64,000 bases of DNA. Source: Mariaggregatimicrobium sp964498785 (GTDB lineage Bacteria; Zhuqueibacterota; Zhuqueibacteria; Thermofontimicrobiales; Thiofontviventaceae). Under the pieces are notes generated by a model. That model saw only the letters and a program-made list of their open reading frames with translations. It searched no databases and was not told the origin of the DNA. This document shows, piece after piece, positions 25,255-33,772 of this stretch (the stretch's first letter is position 1; each line of letters begins with the position of its first letter). The position numbers and the translations under genes are program-made. The stretch is taken from contig CAZCJL010000003.1 of the NCBI GenBank assembly GCA_964498785.1, forward strand, positions 62,001 to 126,000, written 5' to 3'.

Positions 25255-26372
25255 TCGATATACCCGAATTTGCCATTCTCGATTCTAAAATATTTTGCTG
25301 CTTGATTTTTAACTTTTTGCTTTAGAAAGCTTATTTCACTTGTTGTTGTAATAAATAGTTGTCCTAAATGTTGAAAAAATTCCATTATTCGTTCTTCTCG
25401 ATTCGGATCGATCTCTGAATAAAGATCATCCACCAATATTATGGGGGTTTCATTTAATTTTTCTTTAATTAACTCATATTCTGAAATCATCAGAGATAAC
25501 AGTAATGTCTTATGCTGTCCACGGGAACCAAATTTCCTTAAATCATTTCTATTCACTTTAAATACAAGATCGTCTCTATGGGGACCAAGTGTTGTTTTCC
25601 CTTGTTCCATTTCTGCTTTCTTTGATGATTTTAACATTGCTTCATAATGAGCAGCAATTTCCTTAAGATTCTTTCCTTGAATTTTTGAATTATAATTTAA
25701 ATCTAACTCCTCATTTGTTGTTGAAATCTGTGAATATATATTTCTTAAAATATCTTTAAATTCATTTACAAATAATTTTCTTTCCCAAATAATGTTACTC
25801 CCTTTTTCAACAATAGTTATATCCCATGGTTCAAGCAATCGAGTTACCTGTTTTAATGAGTATTGACGATCGCTTAAAATAGAATTTCGTTGTTTCAATA
25901 CTCTGTAAAATTCCTGAAGTTGCTGCATATATCGAATATTTGTCTGTGAAAGAAGAATGTCAATAAATTTCCTTCTCTCCGCAGGAGGTCCGGTTGTCAA
26001 ATTATATTCTTCAGGCGATGAGATAACGACTGGGAATTGTCCGATATGGGTAGAAAATTTTTCTACTTTCTTTTTATTAACAGAAAACCGCTTACCTTCG
26101 CTCATGGTCTGGTAAAAAATAACTGTTTTATTTAGCCCTCCATCAAGTTTAAATTCTCCTTTTAACAGACACTCTTTGCTATCGAAAAGGCACAATTCTT
26201 TTTCGATGCGTGTTCGGAACGACCGTGTAATACATAGCAGGTAGATCGCTTCTAAAAGGTTTGTTTTACCTTGTGCATTTTTTCCATAAATAATATTTTG
26301 ACCATCGGTAAATTCTACCCGTTCCTGGATATAGTTTCTAAAACTCGTTAATTCCAAAGACGATAAAATCAT
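25251..26372 (-). CDS. recF: DNA replication and repair protein RecF
   Basis: RecF is an SMC-like ATPase that helps load RecA at gaps. Starting from the ATG at 26372 the protein has 373 residues and opens MILSSLELTSFRNY, the family start. Walker A is GKNAQGKTNLLEAIYLL (about residue 30), the ABC-type signature lies in FGSRGQHKTLLLSL (about 295), and Walker B is PIILVDDLYSEID (about 320). A TTG eight codons upstream (26396) would overlap the dnaN stop, but its AGAGG lies only one base away, so I prefer the ATG. The 3' end overlaps the DciA-like gene by four bases. Confidence 0.95.
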   Translation of the reverse strand: MILSSLELTSFRNYIQERVEFTDGQNIIYGKNAQGKTNLLEAIYLLCITRSFRTRIEKELCLFDSKECLLKGEFKLDGGLNKTVIFYQTMSEGKRFSVNKKKVEKFSTHIGQFPVVISSPEEYNLTTGPPAERRKFIDILLSQTNIRYMQQLQEFYRVLKQRNSILSDRQYSLKQVTRLLEPWDITIVEKGSNIIWERKLFVNEFKDILRNIYSQISTTNEELDLNYNSKIQGKNLKEIAAHYEAMLKSSKKAEMEQGKTTLGPHRDDLVFKVNRNDLRKFGSRGQHKTLLLSLMISEYELIKEKLNETPIILVDDLYSEIDPNREERIMEFFQHLGQLFITTTSEISFLKQKVKNQAAKYFRIENGKFGYIE

Positions 26373-26392
26373 AGAAAAAAATACCTGTTTGA

Positions 26393-27526
26393 TCAATCCT
26401 CTGCTATACGAATTGGCATGATCAACATCATCAAATCTTCATCCGGTTTCTGAATAGAAGGATTGACTATCGCTGCACTCACAGAATCTTTTAGTAAAAT
26501 TTCAACCTCATCGGTATTTAAGTGTCTAAAAATATCAAGAATATAAACTCCGTTATATCCGATTTCCATCCTTTCGTAATTATAGTTAACAGGTATTTCT
26601 TCATTACCTTCACCGCCAAATTCAATATCTTCTGATGATACTGTCAGCTTATTATCTTCAACAAAAAATTTAATCTGATGGGTTATCAGATTTGAAAAAA
26701 TCGAAACTCGTCTCACTGATGAAATAATTTCTTCACGATTTACAATAAGCTTTTTATCATTATTGATTGGAATAACGTTTTCAAATTTTGGATATTGACC
26801 TTCTATAATTTTAGAATAGATGAACGTCTCTCCGGTTCTAAAAATAACATGGTTTTCACCAATTGAAAAATTCACGCTACTATTATCCATATTGGGGAGA
26901 GAATCAAGGTTTTTTAAAAGAAGACTCAAAGCCTTTGTTGGGACAATAACACTTTTCTGAAGATCCGCTGATTTATAATCTCGACGAATGATTTTTACTA
27001 ACCGATGTCCATCGGTCGCAACACATCTAAATTCATCACCAGTTATCTGAAAAAAAACTCCCATTAAAGTTGGTCGTAATTCATCTGTCGAAACTGCAAA
27101 GATGGTTTTAGCAACCATATCATAAAGAATTTCGCTGCTTACATCTAATTGACCTTCACTTTCCTCAACAACAATACTCGGAAATTCATCTTTTGCCTGA
27201 CTCACGAGCTTGTATAATCCCTTATCCGTTTTTATATGAAATTTATTATCCTCATCAAGGCTAATCTCTATTGGCACGTCTGGCAATTCTCGAAGTATTT
27301 CATTGAACGATTTTGCAGGTACTGTGCAAGCACCGTTTTCCATTCCATTTACCTTTAGTTCTGTGGAAATGCATATTTCAAGATCAGTACCTGTTAACTG
27401 TAACGTATTATCTTTTAATTCAAGCAAAATATTTTCCAAAATAGGAATTGTTGTTTTGGAAGGTATTACGCCAATAACTTTTTGAAGGCTTTTGTAAAAG
27501 ATGCTTTTTGAAACGGTGAAATGCAT
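26393..27526 (-). CDS. dnaN: DNA polymerase III sliding clamp (beta subunit)
   Basis: The beta clamp encircles DNA and tethers the replicative polymerase. I place the start at the ATG at 27526, because GGAG lies six bases upstream of it; the four-codon longer frame from TTG at 27538 would contain that ribosome-binding site. The resulting 377 residues match the family. Recognisable stretches are MHFTVSKSIFYKSLQKV, TIPILENILLE, the domain 2 segment FRCVATDGHRLVK (about 170) and the C-terminal LMMLIMPIRI, which supplies part of the hydrophobic client pocket. A 457-bp AT-rich stretch with DnaA boxes separates it from dnaA. Confidence 0.96.
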   Translation of the reverse strand: MHFTVSKSIFYKSLQKVIGVIPSKTTIPILENILLELKDNTLQLTGTDLEICISTELKVNGMENGACTVPAKSFNEILRELPDVPIEISLDEDNKFHIKTDKGLYKLVSQAKDEFPSIVVEESEGQLDVSSEILYDMVAKTIFAVSTDELRPTLMGVFFQITGDEFRCVATDGHRLVKIIRRDYKSADLQKSVIVPTKALSLLLKNLDSLPNMDNSSVNFSIGENHVIFRTGETFIYSKIIEGQYPKFENVIPINNDKKLIVNREEIISSVRRVSIFSNLITHQIKFFVEDNKLTVSSEDIEFGGEGNEEIPVNYNYERMEIGYNGVYILDIFRHLNTDEVEILLKDSVSAAIVNPSIQKPDEDLMMLIMPIRIAED

Positions 27527-27983
27527 TTTTGGCTCCAAACATTAGTTTAAATTAGAAATTTGATAATCGTATAATATAAGAAAAAAAAGGAAATATATCA
27601 ATATATTTTTTAAAGATTATTATTTAAAATATAAATAATATAAAATATCTTTAAAGTTTATAGTATAAGAGCCTGTGGATATGTTAATAACCTCTTTTCA
27701 GTAACTACATATTCGATTAAAAATTAAGGACTAAATAACTCATAATATTATTGCCGCATTGTTAAAATAATGTTAATAAGTTTGGGGGTTATGAACAATT
27801 TAAAATTTTACTGTTATTTTCCTTTTCTTATTCACATGTTGTCCCGTTATAATCAACAAAAATTTTGTGTTGATGTTGATAATTTATTTTATTTTTAATT
27901 AATACTTACTTTTAAAAAATCAGTAAATTATCAATGAGTGTACGGGCTTTATAAAAAATAGCATGTGGATAACAGCCGCTATT
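27527..27983. other. Left part of the putative origin: dnaA-dnaN intergenic DnaA-box cluster
   Basis: This 457-bp gene-free stretch is extremely AT-rich, especially 27570 to 27665. It contains a perfect DnaA box TGTGGATAA (27964 to 27972) and several one-mismatch or relaxed boxes: TGTGGATAT (27674 to 27682), TGTTAATAA (27682 to 27690 and 27771 to 27779), TTATGAACA (27789 to 27797), TTATTCACA (27828 to 27836) and TGTTGATAA (27874 to 27882). The AT block next to the box cluster is a candidate unwinding element. The dnaN promoter must also lie here. Confidence 0.7.
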
Positions 27984-29330
27984 TTAAATACTCGCAATAT
28001 CGATTTTTCTCTTCAATTGGTCAATATTTTCTTTTATTGATTTGTTATTCTTATATAATTCTTCCACAGTTTGAATTGCATGAATAACAGTACTATGATC
28101 CCGTCCTCCAAAATGCAATCCGATTGTTTTTAATGAATGAGGAGTAAATTTCTTTGCTAAGTACATAGATATCTGACGTGCAAGAGCAATTTCTTTTTTA
28201 CGTGTTTTTGCGCGAATCATATCTTCAGGTATTTGATAATGTTCACAAACAATCCTCTGAATTGATTCTACACTAAGATTTCTTTTATTACCCAGCCGAA
28301 GGTCTTTAAGAACTCCTTTTGCCAGATCCAAAGTAATATCTTTTCCGTCCAGCGAAGATCGAGCTAATAATCTAATGAGCGCTCCTTCCAACTCTCTTAT
28401 ATTTGAAATGATGTTTGTGGCAAATAATTCAATTATCTCATTATTGAGTTGGATGCCGTTTTCCTCAGATTTTTTTTGGAGAATTGCTATCCTGGTTTCT
28501 AAATCTGGTGGCTGAATATCAACTACAAGTCCCCATTGAAAGCGTGATATAAGACGTTCTTCCATACCTCTTAATTCTTTCGGAGCGCGGTCAGACGAAA
28601 GCACAATCTGTTTTCCGTTTTGGTGGAGTGTATTAAAGGTATGAAAAAATTCTTCCTGGGTTCGTTCTTTATTTATAAAAAATTGAATATCATCTACAAT
28701 CAGGATGTCAACATTTCGATATAGATTACTGAATTCTGTGGTTTTGTTTCGTTGGATTGATTCTATAAATTCAATTGTAAATCTTTCACTGGATACATAT
28801 AAAACCTTTTTGGCCAACCTTTCGGAACGAATATAATTTCCGATTGCCTGGATAAGATGAGTTTTTCCCAAACCAACGCCTCCATAAATAACAAGAGGAT
28901 TAAAGGACGTCTTTCCCGGAGCTTGCGCAACTGCCAAAGAAGCAGCTCTTGCAAATTGATTATTGCTACCTTCTACAAAATTATCAAATAAATAACGTTC
29001 ACTCAATTGGCTTTGATTATCAACTTCAACATTTAATTTCTTTTTCTGCGAAGGCATTTGTAATAATTCGTTTGTTTCACTAACAACGATTGAATATTTC
29101 AACTTTGCATTTTCACCTAAAATGTTTTTTAATGATTGATTGATTAAGCCAGAATAATGACTTTCTAAAAATTCGTAGAAAAATTGGCTCGGCAACTGAA
29201 CAGTCAAAACCGAATCTTCAATTTTAAGAGGCACAACAGGTCTGAACCATGTTGTAAAGGTTTGGGAGGTTATATGCTCTTTAATATTTCCAATACATTC
29301 CGACCATACTTCTTCGTACTTTTGCGCCAT
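27984..29330 (-). CDS. dnaA: Chromosomal replication initiator protein DnaA
   Basis: DnaA binds DnaA boxes and melts the origin in its ATP form. The 448 residues comprise domain I (about 1 to 85, for DnaB and regulator contacts), a short linker, and the AAA+ domain with Walker A GGVGLGKTH (150 to 158), Walker B ILIVDDIQF (about 210) and the sensor-1 region IVLSSDRAP. The C-terminal DNA-binding domain carries the DnaA signature HFGGRDHSTVIHA near residue 420. The ATG at 29330 follows AAGGAG. The gene has candidate boxes both upstream and downstream, so autoregulation by DnaA is likely. It is divergent from rpmH. Confidence 0.98.
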   Translation of the reverse strand: MAQKYEEVWSECIGNIKEHITSQTFTTWFRPVVPLKIEDSVLTVQLPSQFFYEFLESHYSGLINQSLKNILGENAKLKYSIVVSETNELLQMPSQKKKLNVEVDNQSQLSERYLFDNFVEGSNNQFARAASLAVAQAPGKTSFNPLVIYGGVGLGKTHLIQAIGNYIRSERLAKKVLYVSSERFTIEFIESIQRNKTTEFSNLYRNVDILIVDDIQFFINKERTQEEFFHTFNTLHQNGKQIVLSSDRAPKELRGMEERLISRFQWGLVVDIQPPDLETRIAILQKKSEENGIQLNNEIIELFATNIISNIRELEGALIRLLARSSLDGKDITLDLAKGVLKDLRLGNKRNLSVESIQRIVCEHYQIPEDMIRAKTRKKEIALARQISMYLAKKFTPHSLKTIGLHFGGRDHSTVIHAIQTVEELYKNNKSIKENIDQLKRKIDIASI

Positions 29331-29796
29331 TTTAGGGGACTCCTTATTGTTACATTTATAGGTTATTCACATTTTTTCAACGATTAAATTCAATTAGCAA
29401 AAATGAAATTAGATGAATCTGGGGAATTAAATAATTGAAACAAAAGTTATTAACGTAGTTATCAACACTATTTAAATGCAACTAAGTTTATTACATTTAA
29501 ATAGATGGAATGTTAACAAATATTCATAGTATTTAAAAGATGTTGAAAACATTTTTATAATGTTAAAAGATAAGATTGAATGAAATGTTATTTCCTATAA
29601 GTTATCCACAATTTATTCAACATTACCAATTTCTAATTGTGATCAAATTTACAAAAAAGAAATGAAAAACTCAAAGAAAAAAAAATTGTTTGTTCCTATT
29701 TCAACAAAAAATGCTTGACTTTAATTTAAATAATTAATAATTTTACAAGATAAAATTCAAAGAATTGTAAAAATTTATTAAAGAGGATTTAAAGTT
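29331..29796. other. Right part of the putative origin: dnaA-rpmH intergenic region
   Basis: This 466-bp gene-free region lies between the divergent dnaA and rpmH genes. It holds a perfect DnaA box TTATCCACA (29602 to 29610) and close matches TTATTCACA (29363 to 29371) and TTATCAACA (29459 to 29467), plus relaxed copies such as TTATTCAAC at 29613. Sequence on both sides is AT-rich (29700 to 29780 is nearly all A and T). It must also hold the dnaA and rpmH promoters. Together with the dnaN-side cluster this suggests a bipartite origin with dnaA in the middle. Confidence 0.7.
29715..29743 (+). promoter_or_regulatory. Putative rpmH promoter
   Basis: TTGACT (29715 to 29720) and TAATTT (29738 to 29743) are spaced by 17 bp, about 53 bp upstream of the rpmH start. 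The -35 element is a good match and the -10 element is moderate. The AT-rich surroundings make the exact -10 uncertain. Confidence 0.45.
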
Positions 29797-29940
29797 ATGA
29801 AACGAACATTTCAACCCAGTAATCGAAAGCGAAAAAATAAACACGGTTTTAGAGAAAGAATGAAAACAAATAGCGGAAGATTGATCTTAAAGAGAAGGCG
29901 AGCCAAAGGAAGAAAAAAATTAACCGTGAGTGATGAATAA
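29797..29940 (+). CDS. rpmH: 50S ribosomal protein L34
   Basis: A 47-residue protein that begins MKRTFQPSNRKRKNKHGF and ends with the basic block RRRAKGRKKLTVSDE. This is the highly conserved L34 sequence, with the KRTFQPSxRKRK(x)HGFRxRM core intact. L34 is a small component of the large ribosomal subunit. The ATG at 29797 is preceded by AGAGG. It is the first gene of the plus-strand arm and is followed by rnpA after 17 bp, the near-universal order beside dnaA. Confidence 0.97.
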   Translation: MKRTFQPSNRKRKNKHGFRERMKTNSGRLILKRRRAKGRKKLTVSDE

Positions 29941-29957
29941 TTGTATGATGTGGTTAA

Positions 29958-30287
29958 ATGAAAAGATATTTACTATTAAAAAAGGACATATTGACAGGGA
30001 GAAAGCAATTTAATGATTTATTTTATCATGGCATGTTTTTAAGTGGAAATTTGATTAATGTTATATATCAAAAGGCGGATTCATTTAAGCTAGCATTTAC
30101 TGTTTCAAAAACCATAAAAATAAATGTGAAGCGAAATAAATTAAAACGTCATCTGAGAGAGATTTATCGAACAAATAAGCAGGAATTTCCATCAAATAAG
30201 CATATCGTTATTATGACAAAAAAGGCGAATTATGACTTTCATGATTTGAAAAAGGAAATTCTTAGAAAGATAAAAAATATAAACTAA
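29958..30287 (+). CDS. rnpA: Ribonuclease P protein component
   Basis: RnpA assists the RNase P RNA in cutting the 5' leader from tRNA precursors. The 109-residue protein has the expected opening LKKDILTGRKQFNDLFYHG and the basic signature helix KINVKRNKLKRHLREIYR, a variant of the family RNxxKRxxRE motif. The position directly after rpmH is decisive. The usual yidD gene between rnpA and yidC is absent; 129 bp separate rnpA from yidC. Confidence 0.94.
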   Translation: MKRYLLLKKDILTGRKQFNDLFYHGMFLSGNLINVIYQKADSFKLAFTVSKTIKINVKRNKLKRHLREIYRTNKQEFPSNKHIVIMTKKANYDFHDLKKEILRKIKNIN

Positions 30288-30416
30288 ATTCTTCCACTCT
30301 TCCCCAGGAGTCTTTTTGTCTAAAATTCAATATTAATTGAATAATAATATATGGCATGAAAAATAATTATCATTGTCATTTAAATAGGATTATGTAGAAA
30401 ATTTGATAGGTTTATA

Positions 30417-32219
30417 ATGGATAAACGAACGATTATCGCGTTTCTTTTAATAGGCGCAATTTTGGTATTAACTCAGACAACGTGGTATAAAAAAGAAATA
30501 TTAGGCTTGAAGGAACTTCCTCCCCAGGCGAATACTTTACAAGATAGCGATACAGCAGCAAAAAGCGAAGCTGTTGGCGAACAGGAGCATGTTGATATTT
30601 CTGAATCTATAAAGGGTGAAGATTTAGATAAGATGAGTCGAATATCAACGGAGAATAAAAAGCCTCTATCTTCAATGAATAATTTAGCGGTCAGTTCTGC
30701 CGGACAAGAAATATATATTCATACCAGTAAGTACGAGGCTGTGTTGAATACTAAAGGAGCAACTGTCTCAAGCTGGAAATTAAAAGACTATTACTATGAT
30801 GAAAATCTTCCGGTTCAATTAATTAAAAAAGATGGGATCGGAAATCTCGGAATTCAGTTTGCAGTGAATCAGGATACGATTAAAACGTACGATTTTGTGT
30901 TTGATGTAAATAAAACCGCTGTTGATTTAACCACTGGCAAAACAGAAGCAATTCTAATATTTGAACTAACGATAGATGATAATCGTGTTCTTAAAAAAAC
31001 GTACACATTCTATAATGATAAATATATTTTTGATTTAAAGATAGAACTTATAAATCTGGGCAATGTAATCGATAATCAAAAATATACATTAACATGGCTG
31101 TCTGGATTAGAATATACCGAAAAAAATATTGGTGAAGATGCGCAAAACTCCAAATCTTATATATATACCGGCGGAGGAAAAGAAGAATTTAAATTACCAG
31201 AGAAGCCAAATATCAGTGAATCAACTGAAAAGATTGAAGGGAAGATTGACTGGGTTGCAATACGAACCAAATATTTTGCATCCATTATTTTTCCGAAAAC
31301 AGACGATGATATTAGTGCGAGACTTGCCGGTACCACCGAACCCCTGACTGAAAAAAAAGTCGCAAAAACATATCAGGCATTTTTAGAAATGCGAATTCCT
31401 TATTCATCTCGTAACACAGAGGTGCGCGATTTTCAAGTATTTTTAGGACCTCTGGATTATCATATTGTGAAGCAATACGATGATGGATTCGATAAAATTA
31501 TGGGTTATGGTCCTGCTATTATTCGTCCATTTTCCAAGTTAACAATACGGGTCTTCAGATTTTTACACGGATTCATACCTAATTATGGGGTTGTTTTAAT
31601 TGTTTTCTCAATTTTAGTCAAAATCGTTGTTTATCCTCTAACACGGAAAAGCTATATTGCAATGAGAGAAATGCAAAAGTTACAGCCATTGATGACTGAA
31701 ATGCGGGAGAAATATAAAAACGAACCGCAGCGATTAAACAAAGAAATGATGGTGCTTTATAAAGAGCATGGTGTAAATCCGTTAAGCGGATGTTTACCGA
31801 CATTATTACAAATGCCGTTATTGTGGTCTATATTTTTGGTTTTCAGAAATACGATTCAATTGCGCCACGCAGAATTTATTTGGTGGATCAATGATCTATC
31901 TTCACCGGATACTATTTTGCTTCCATTTTCATTACCATTAATTGGAAATTCGCTCCACATTATTCCGTTGTTGATGGGAGCAACCATGTTTTTTCAACAA
32001 AAGATGACAATGAAAGATCCAAAACAAAAAGCAATGGTTTATTTTATGCCCATCTTTTTGACTTTCATTTTTTATAACTTCCCGTCAGGATTAAATTTGT
32101 ACTATACTTTATTTAATTTATTCTCGATGCTTCAACAAAGGATAACACCTGAAAAACATAATGTAGAGGACGTTCAATCAAATATGAGTAAAACAGCCAA
32201 TAAAAAGTCTAAGAAATGA
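30417..32219 (+). CDS. yidC: Membrane protein insertase YidC
   Basis: YidC inserts and folds inner-membrane proteins, alone or with SecYEG. The 600-residue length and large periplasmic domain identify the Gram-negative type. The first helix is near residues 5 to 22, the periplasmic beta-supersandwich covers about 80 to 345, and the conserved five-helix core follows (about 365 to 580), with NYGVVLIVFSILVKIVVYPLTRKS (the helix with the substrate-contact region), the cytoplasmic hairpin EMQKLQPLMTEMREKYKN and LSGCLPTLLQMPL. The lysine-rich tail KTANKKSKK is typical. The ribosome-binding site is weak (AGGT). A rho-independent terminator follows the gene. Confidence 0.96.
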   Translation: MDKRTIIAFLLIGAILVLTQTTWYKKEILGLKELPPQANTLQDSDTAAKSEAVGEQEHVDISESIKGEDLDKMSRISTENKKPLSSMNNLAVSSAGQEIYIHTSKYEAVLNTKGATVSSWKLKDYYYDENLPVQLIKKDGIGNLGIQFAVNQDTIKTYDFVFDVNKTAVDLTTGKTEAILIFELTIDDNRVLKKTYTFYNDKYIFDLKIELINLGNVIDNQKYTLTWLSGLEYTEKNIGEDAQNSKSYIYTGGGKEEFKLPEKPNISESTEKIEGKIDWVAIRTKYFASIIFPKTDDDISARLAGTTEPLTEKKVAKTYQAFLEMRIPYSSRNTEVRDFQVFLGPLDYHIVKQYDDGFDKIMGYGPAIIRPFSKLTIRVFRFLHGFIPNYGVVLIVFSILVKIVVYPLTRKSYIAMREMQKLQPLMTEMREKYKNEPQRLNKEMMVLYKEHGVNPLSGCLPTLLQMPLLWSIFLVFRNTIQLRHAEFIWWINDLSSPDTILLPFSLPLIGNSLHIIPLLMGATMFFQQKMTMKDPKQKAMVYFMPIFLTFIFYNFPSGLNLYYTLFNLFSMLQQRITPEKHNVEDVQSNMSKTANKKSKK

Positions 32220-32292
32220 TTTAAGTAATATCGCGCTACTTTCAAGTAATATGATGAAGTGAAAAATTTCTTATGCAAGAAAATGATCATTG

Positions 32293-32326
32293 AAGCCCTG
32301 TCAATTAAAAAGATAGGGCTTTTTTA
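32293..32326 (+). terminator. Rho-independent terminator after yidC
   Basis: AAGCCCT (32293 to 32299) pairs with AGGGCTT (32315 to 32321) across a 15-base loop and is followed directly by a run of T. It lies 74 bp after the yidC stop and shortly before the mnmE start. Confidence 0.75.
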
Positions 32327-32344
32327 GGTAGGAGTCTTTTTGGT

Positions 32345-33751
32345 GTGATTTTTAATGACGATGATACAATCACCGCAATTTCAACCCCTTTGGGTAGCGG
32401 TGGAATCGCTTTAATACGAATAAGTGGTTCAGACACATTAAATATATTAGCGAAAATATTTAAGCCAAAGTCTGTTCGGAAAGAATTAAAATCATGGCAT
32501 TTATATTTAGGGAACCTTTACGATAAAGATGTTTTAATAGATGAAGTGATGATAACTGTTTTTAGAAGTCCACGATCATACACATCAGAAGATATGGTTG
32601 AAATAAGTTGCCATGGTGGAGTCTATATTGCTAAGAGGGTTTTAGATGTCATTTTGAGAAATGGCGCTCGACTTGCCAGGGCAGGAGAATTTACAAAGCG
32701 CGCATTTCTTAATGGAAAGATAGATTTATCCCAAGCAGAAGCTGTTGCTGAATTAATTCAATCAAAAACTGAACTAAGTTTGCAAGTTTCGCTAAAGCAA
32801 TTGGAAGGAAAATTACATACAAAAATTAAATCACTACAAGATGAACTAATAAACGTTCTATCGCTTTTAGAAATCGAACTTGATTTTTCTGAGGAAGATT
32901 TGGAATTTGTTGATCGTGATGATCTCGTTGAAAAACTGACATTAATAATAAAGAAAATTGATGTGCTTATTAATTCATACGAAAAAGGAAAGATAATAAA
33001 AGAGGGAATAAATATAATTATCGTTGGCAAACCTAATGTTGGAAAATCAAGTTTATTAAATGCATTACTAAAAGAAGATCGGGCAATTGTTACAGAAATT
33101 CCGGGAACAACCAGAGATGTTCTTGAAGAGCAACTTAATATTAAAGGAATTTTGTTTAAAGTGATTGATACTGCCGGCATCACAGAGACTTCAGATCTGG
33201 TTGAGAAAGAGGGAGTTAATCGAACACGTAAGCAGATAGACCGAGCAGATGTGGTTATCCATGTCTTAGATTGTTCCAGTCCAATTACTAAAAGCGATAA
33301 AAAAATAATCGAAGAAATAAAGACGCTTTCTAAAAGCAGGAAGCATTTAAGAAATATTACAGTACTCAATAAAATTGATTTAAAGAAAAAGATTAAAGTT
33401 GAAGATTTAGAATATAATGATTCAAACATTCCAATTATAAATACCTCTGCTAAGAACATGAACGGGATTGATGTTCTTGAGGACGTTTTATATCAGCAGG
33501 CATTTGAAAACCGGAATGTATCTTACCATTCTGAAGAATTAATTATTATAAAAACGAGGCACGTAGAAGCACTAAAAAAGTGCAACGAAAGTCTTAATAA
33601 TGCATTAGGAACTTTGCAAAAAAACATGTCTTCAGAATTCATATCCCTTGATTTGCGGTTAGCCCTCGATTTTTTAGGAGAGATCATCGGAGCAGTAACA
33701 AGTGAGGATATCCTTAATAATATTTTTAAAAAATTTTGTATTGGAAAATAA
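32345..33751 (+). CDS. mnmE: tRNA uridine-5-carboxymethylaminomethyl GTPase MnmE
   Basis: MnmE works with MnmG to modify the wobble uridine (U34) of certain tRNAs. The 468-residue protein shows the folate-binding N-terminal domain (DTITAISTPLGSGGIALIRISG), a helical domain with the inserted G domain, whose G1 loop GKPNVGKS is at residues 228 to 235, and the GTTRD segment around 255. The C-terminal essential cysteine lies in FCIGK at the very end. The start is GTG at 32345, with AGGAG eight bases upstream. A parS site follows 3 bp after the stop, then mnmG. Confidence 0.96.
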   Translation: MIFNDDDTITAISTPLGSGGIALIRISGSDTLNILAKIFKPKSVRKELKSWHLYLGNLYDKDVLIDEVMITVFRSPRSYTSEDMVEISCHGGVYIAKRVLDVILRNGARLARAGEFTKRAFLNGKIDLSQAEAVAELIQSKTELSLQVSLKQLEGKLHTKIKSLQDELINVLSLLEIELDFSEEDLEFVDRDDLVEKLTLIIKKIDVLINSYEKGKIIKEGINIIIVGKPNVGKSSLLNALLKEDRAIVTEIPGTTRDVLEEQLNIKGILFKVIDTAGITETSDLVEKEGVNRTRKQIDRADVVIHVLDCSSPITKSDKKIIEEIKTLSKSRKHLRNITVLNKIDLKKKIKVEDLEYNDSNIPIINTSAKNMNGIDVLEDVLYQQAFENRNVSYHSEELIIIKTRHVEALKKCNESLNNALGTLQKNMSSEFISLDLRLALDFLGEIIGAVTSEDILNNIFKKFCIGK

Positions 33752-33754
33752 GCA

Positions 33755-33770
33755 TGTTCCACGTGAAACA
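33755..33770. promoter_or_regulatory. parS centromere-like site 1
   Basis: The 16-mer TGTTCCACGTGAAACA matches the bacterial ParB-binding consensus TGTTTCACGTGAAACA with one changed base, a variant also known among natural parS sites. It lies in the gap between mnmE and mnmG, ending 2 bp before the mnmG ATG, so it occupies the place where a ribosome-binding site would normally be. An identical inverted copy lies just after mnmG. Confidence 0.93.
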
Positions 33771-33772
33771 TT

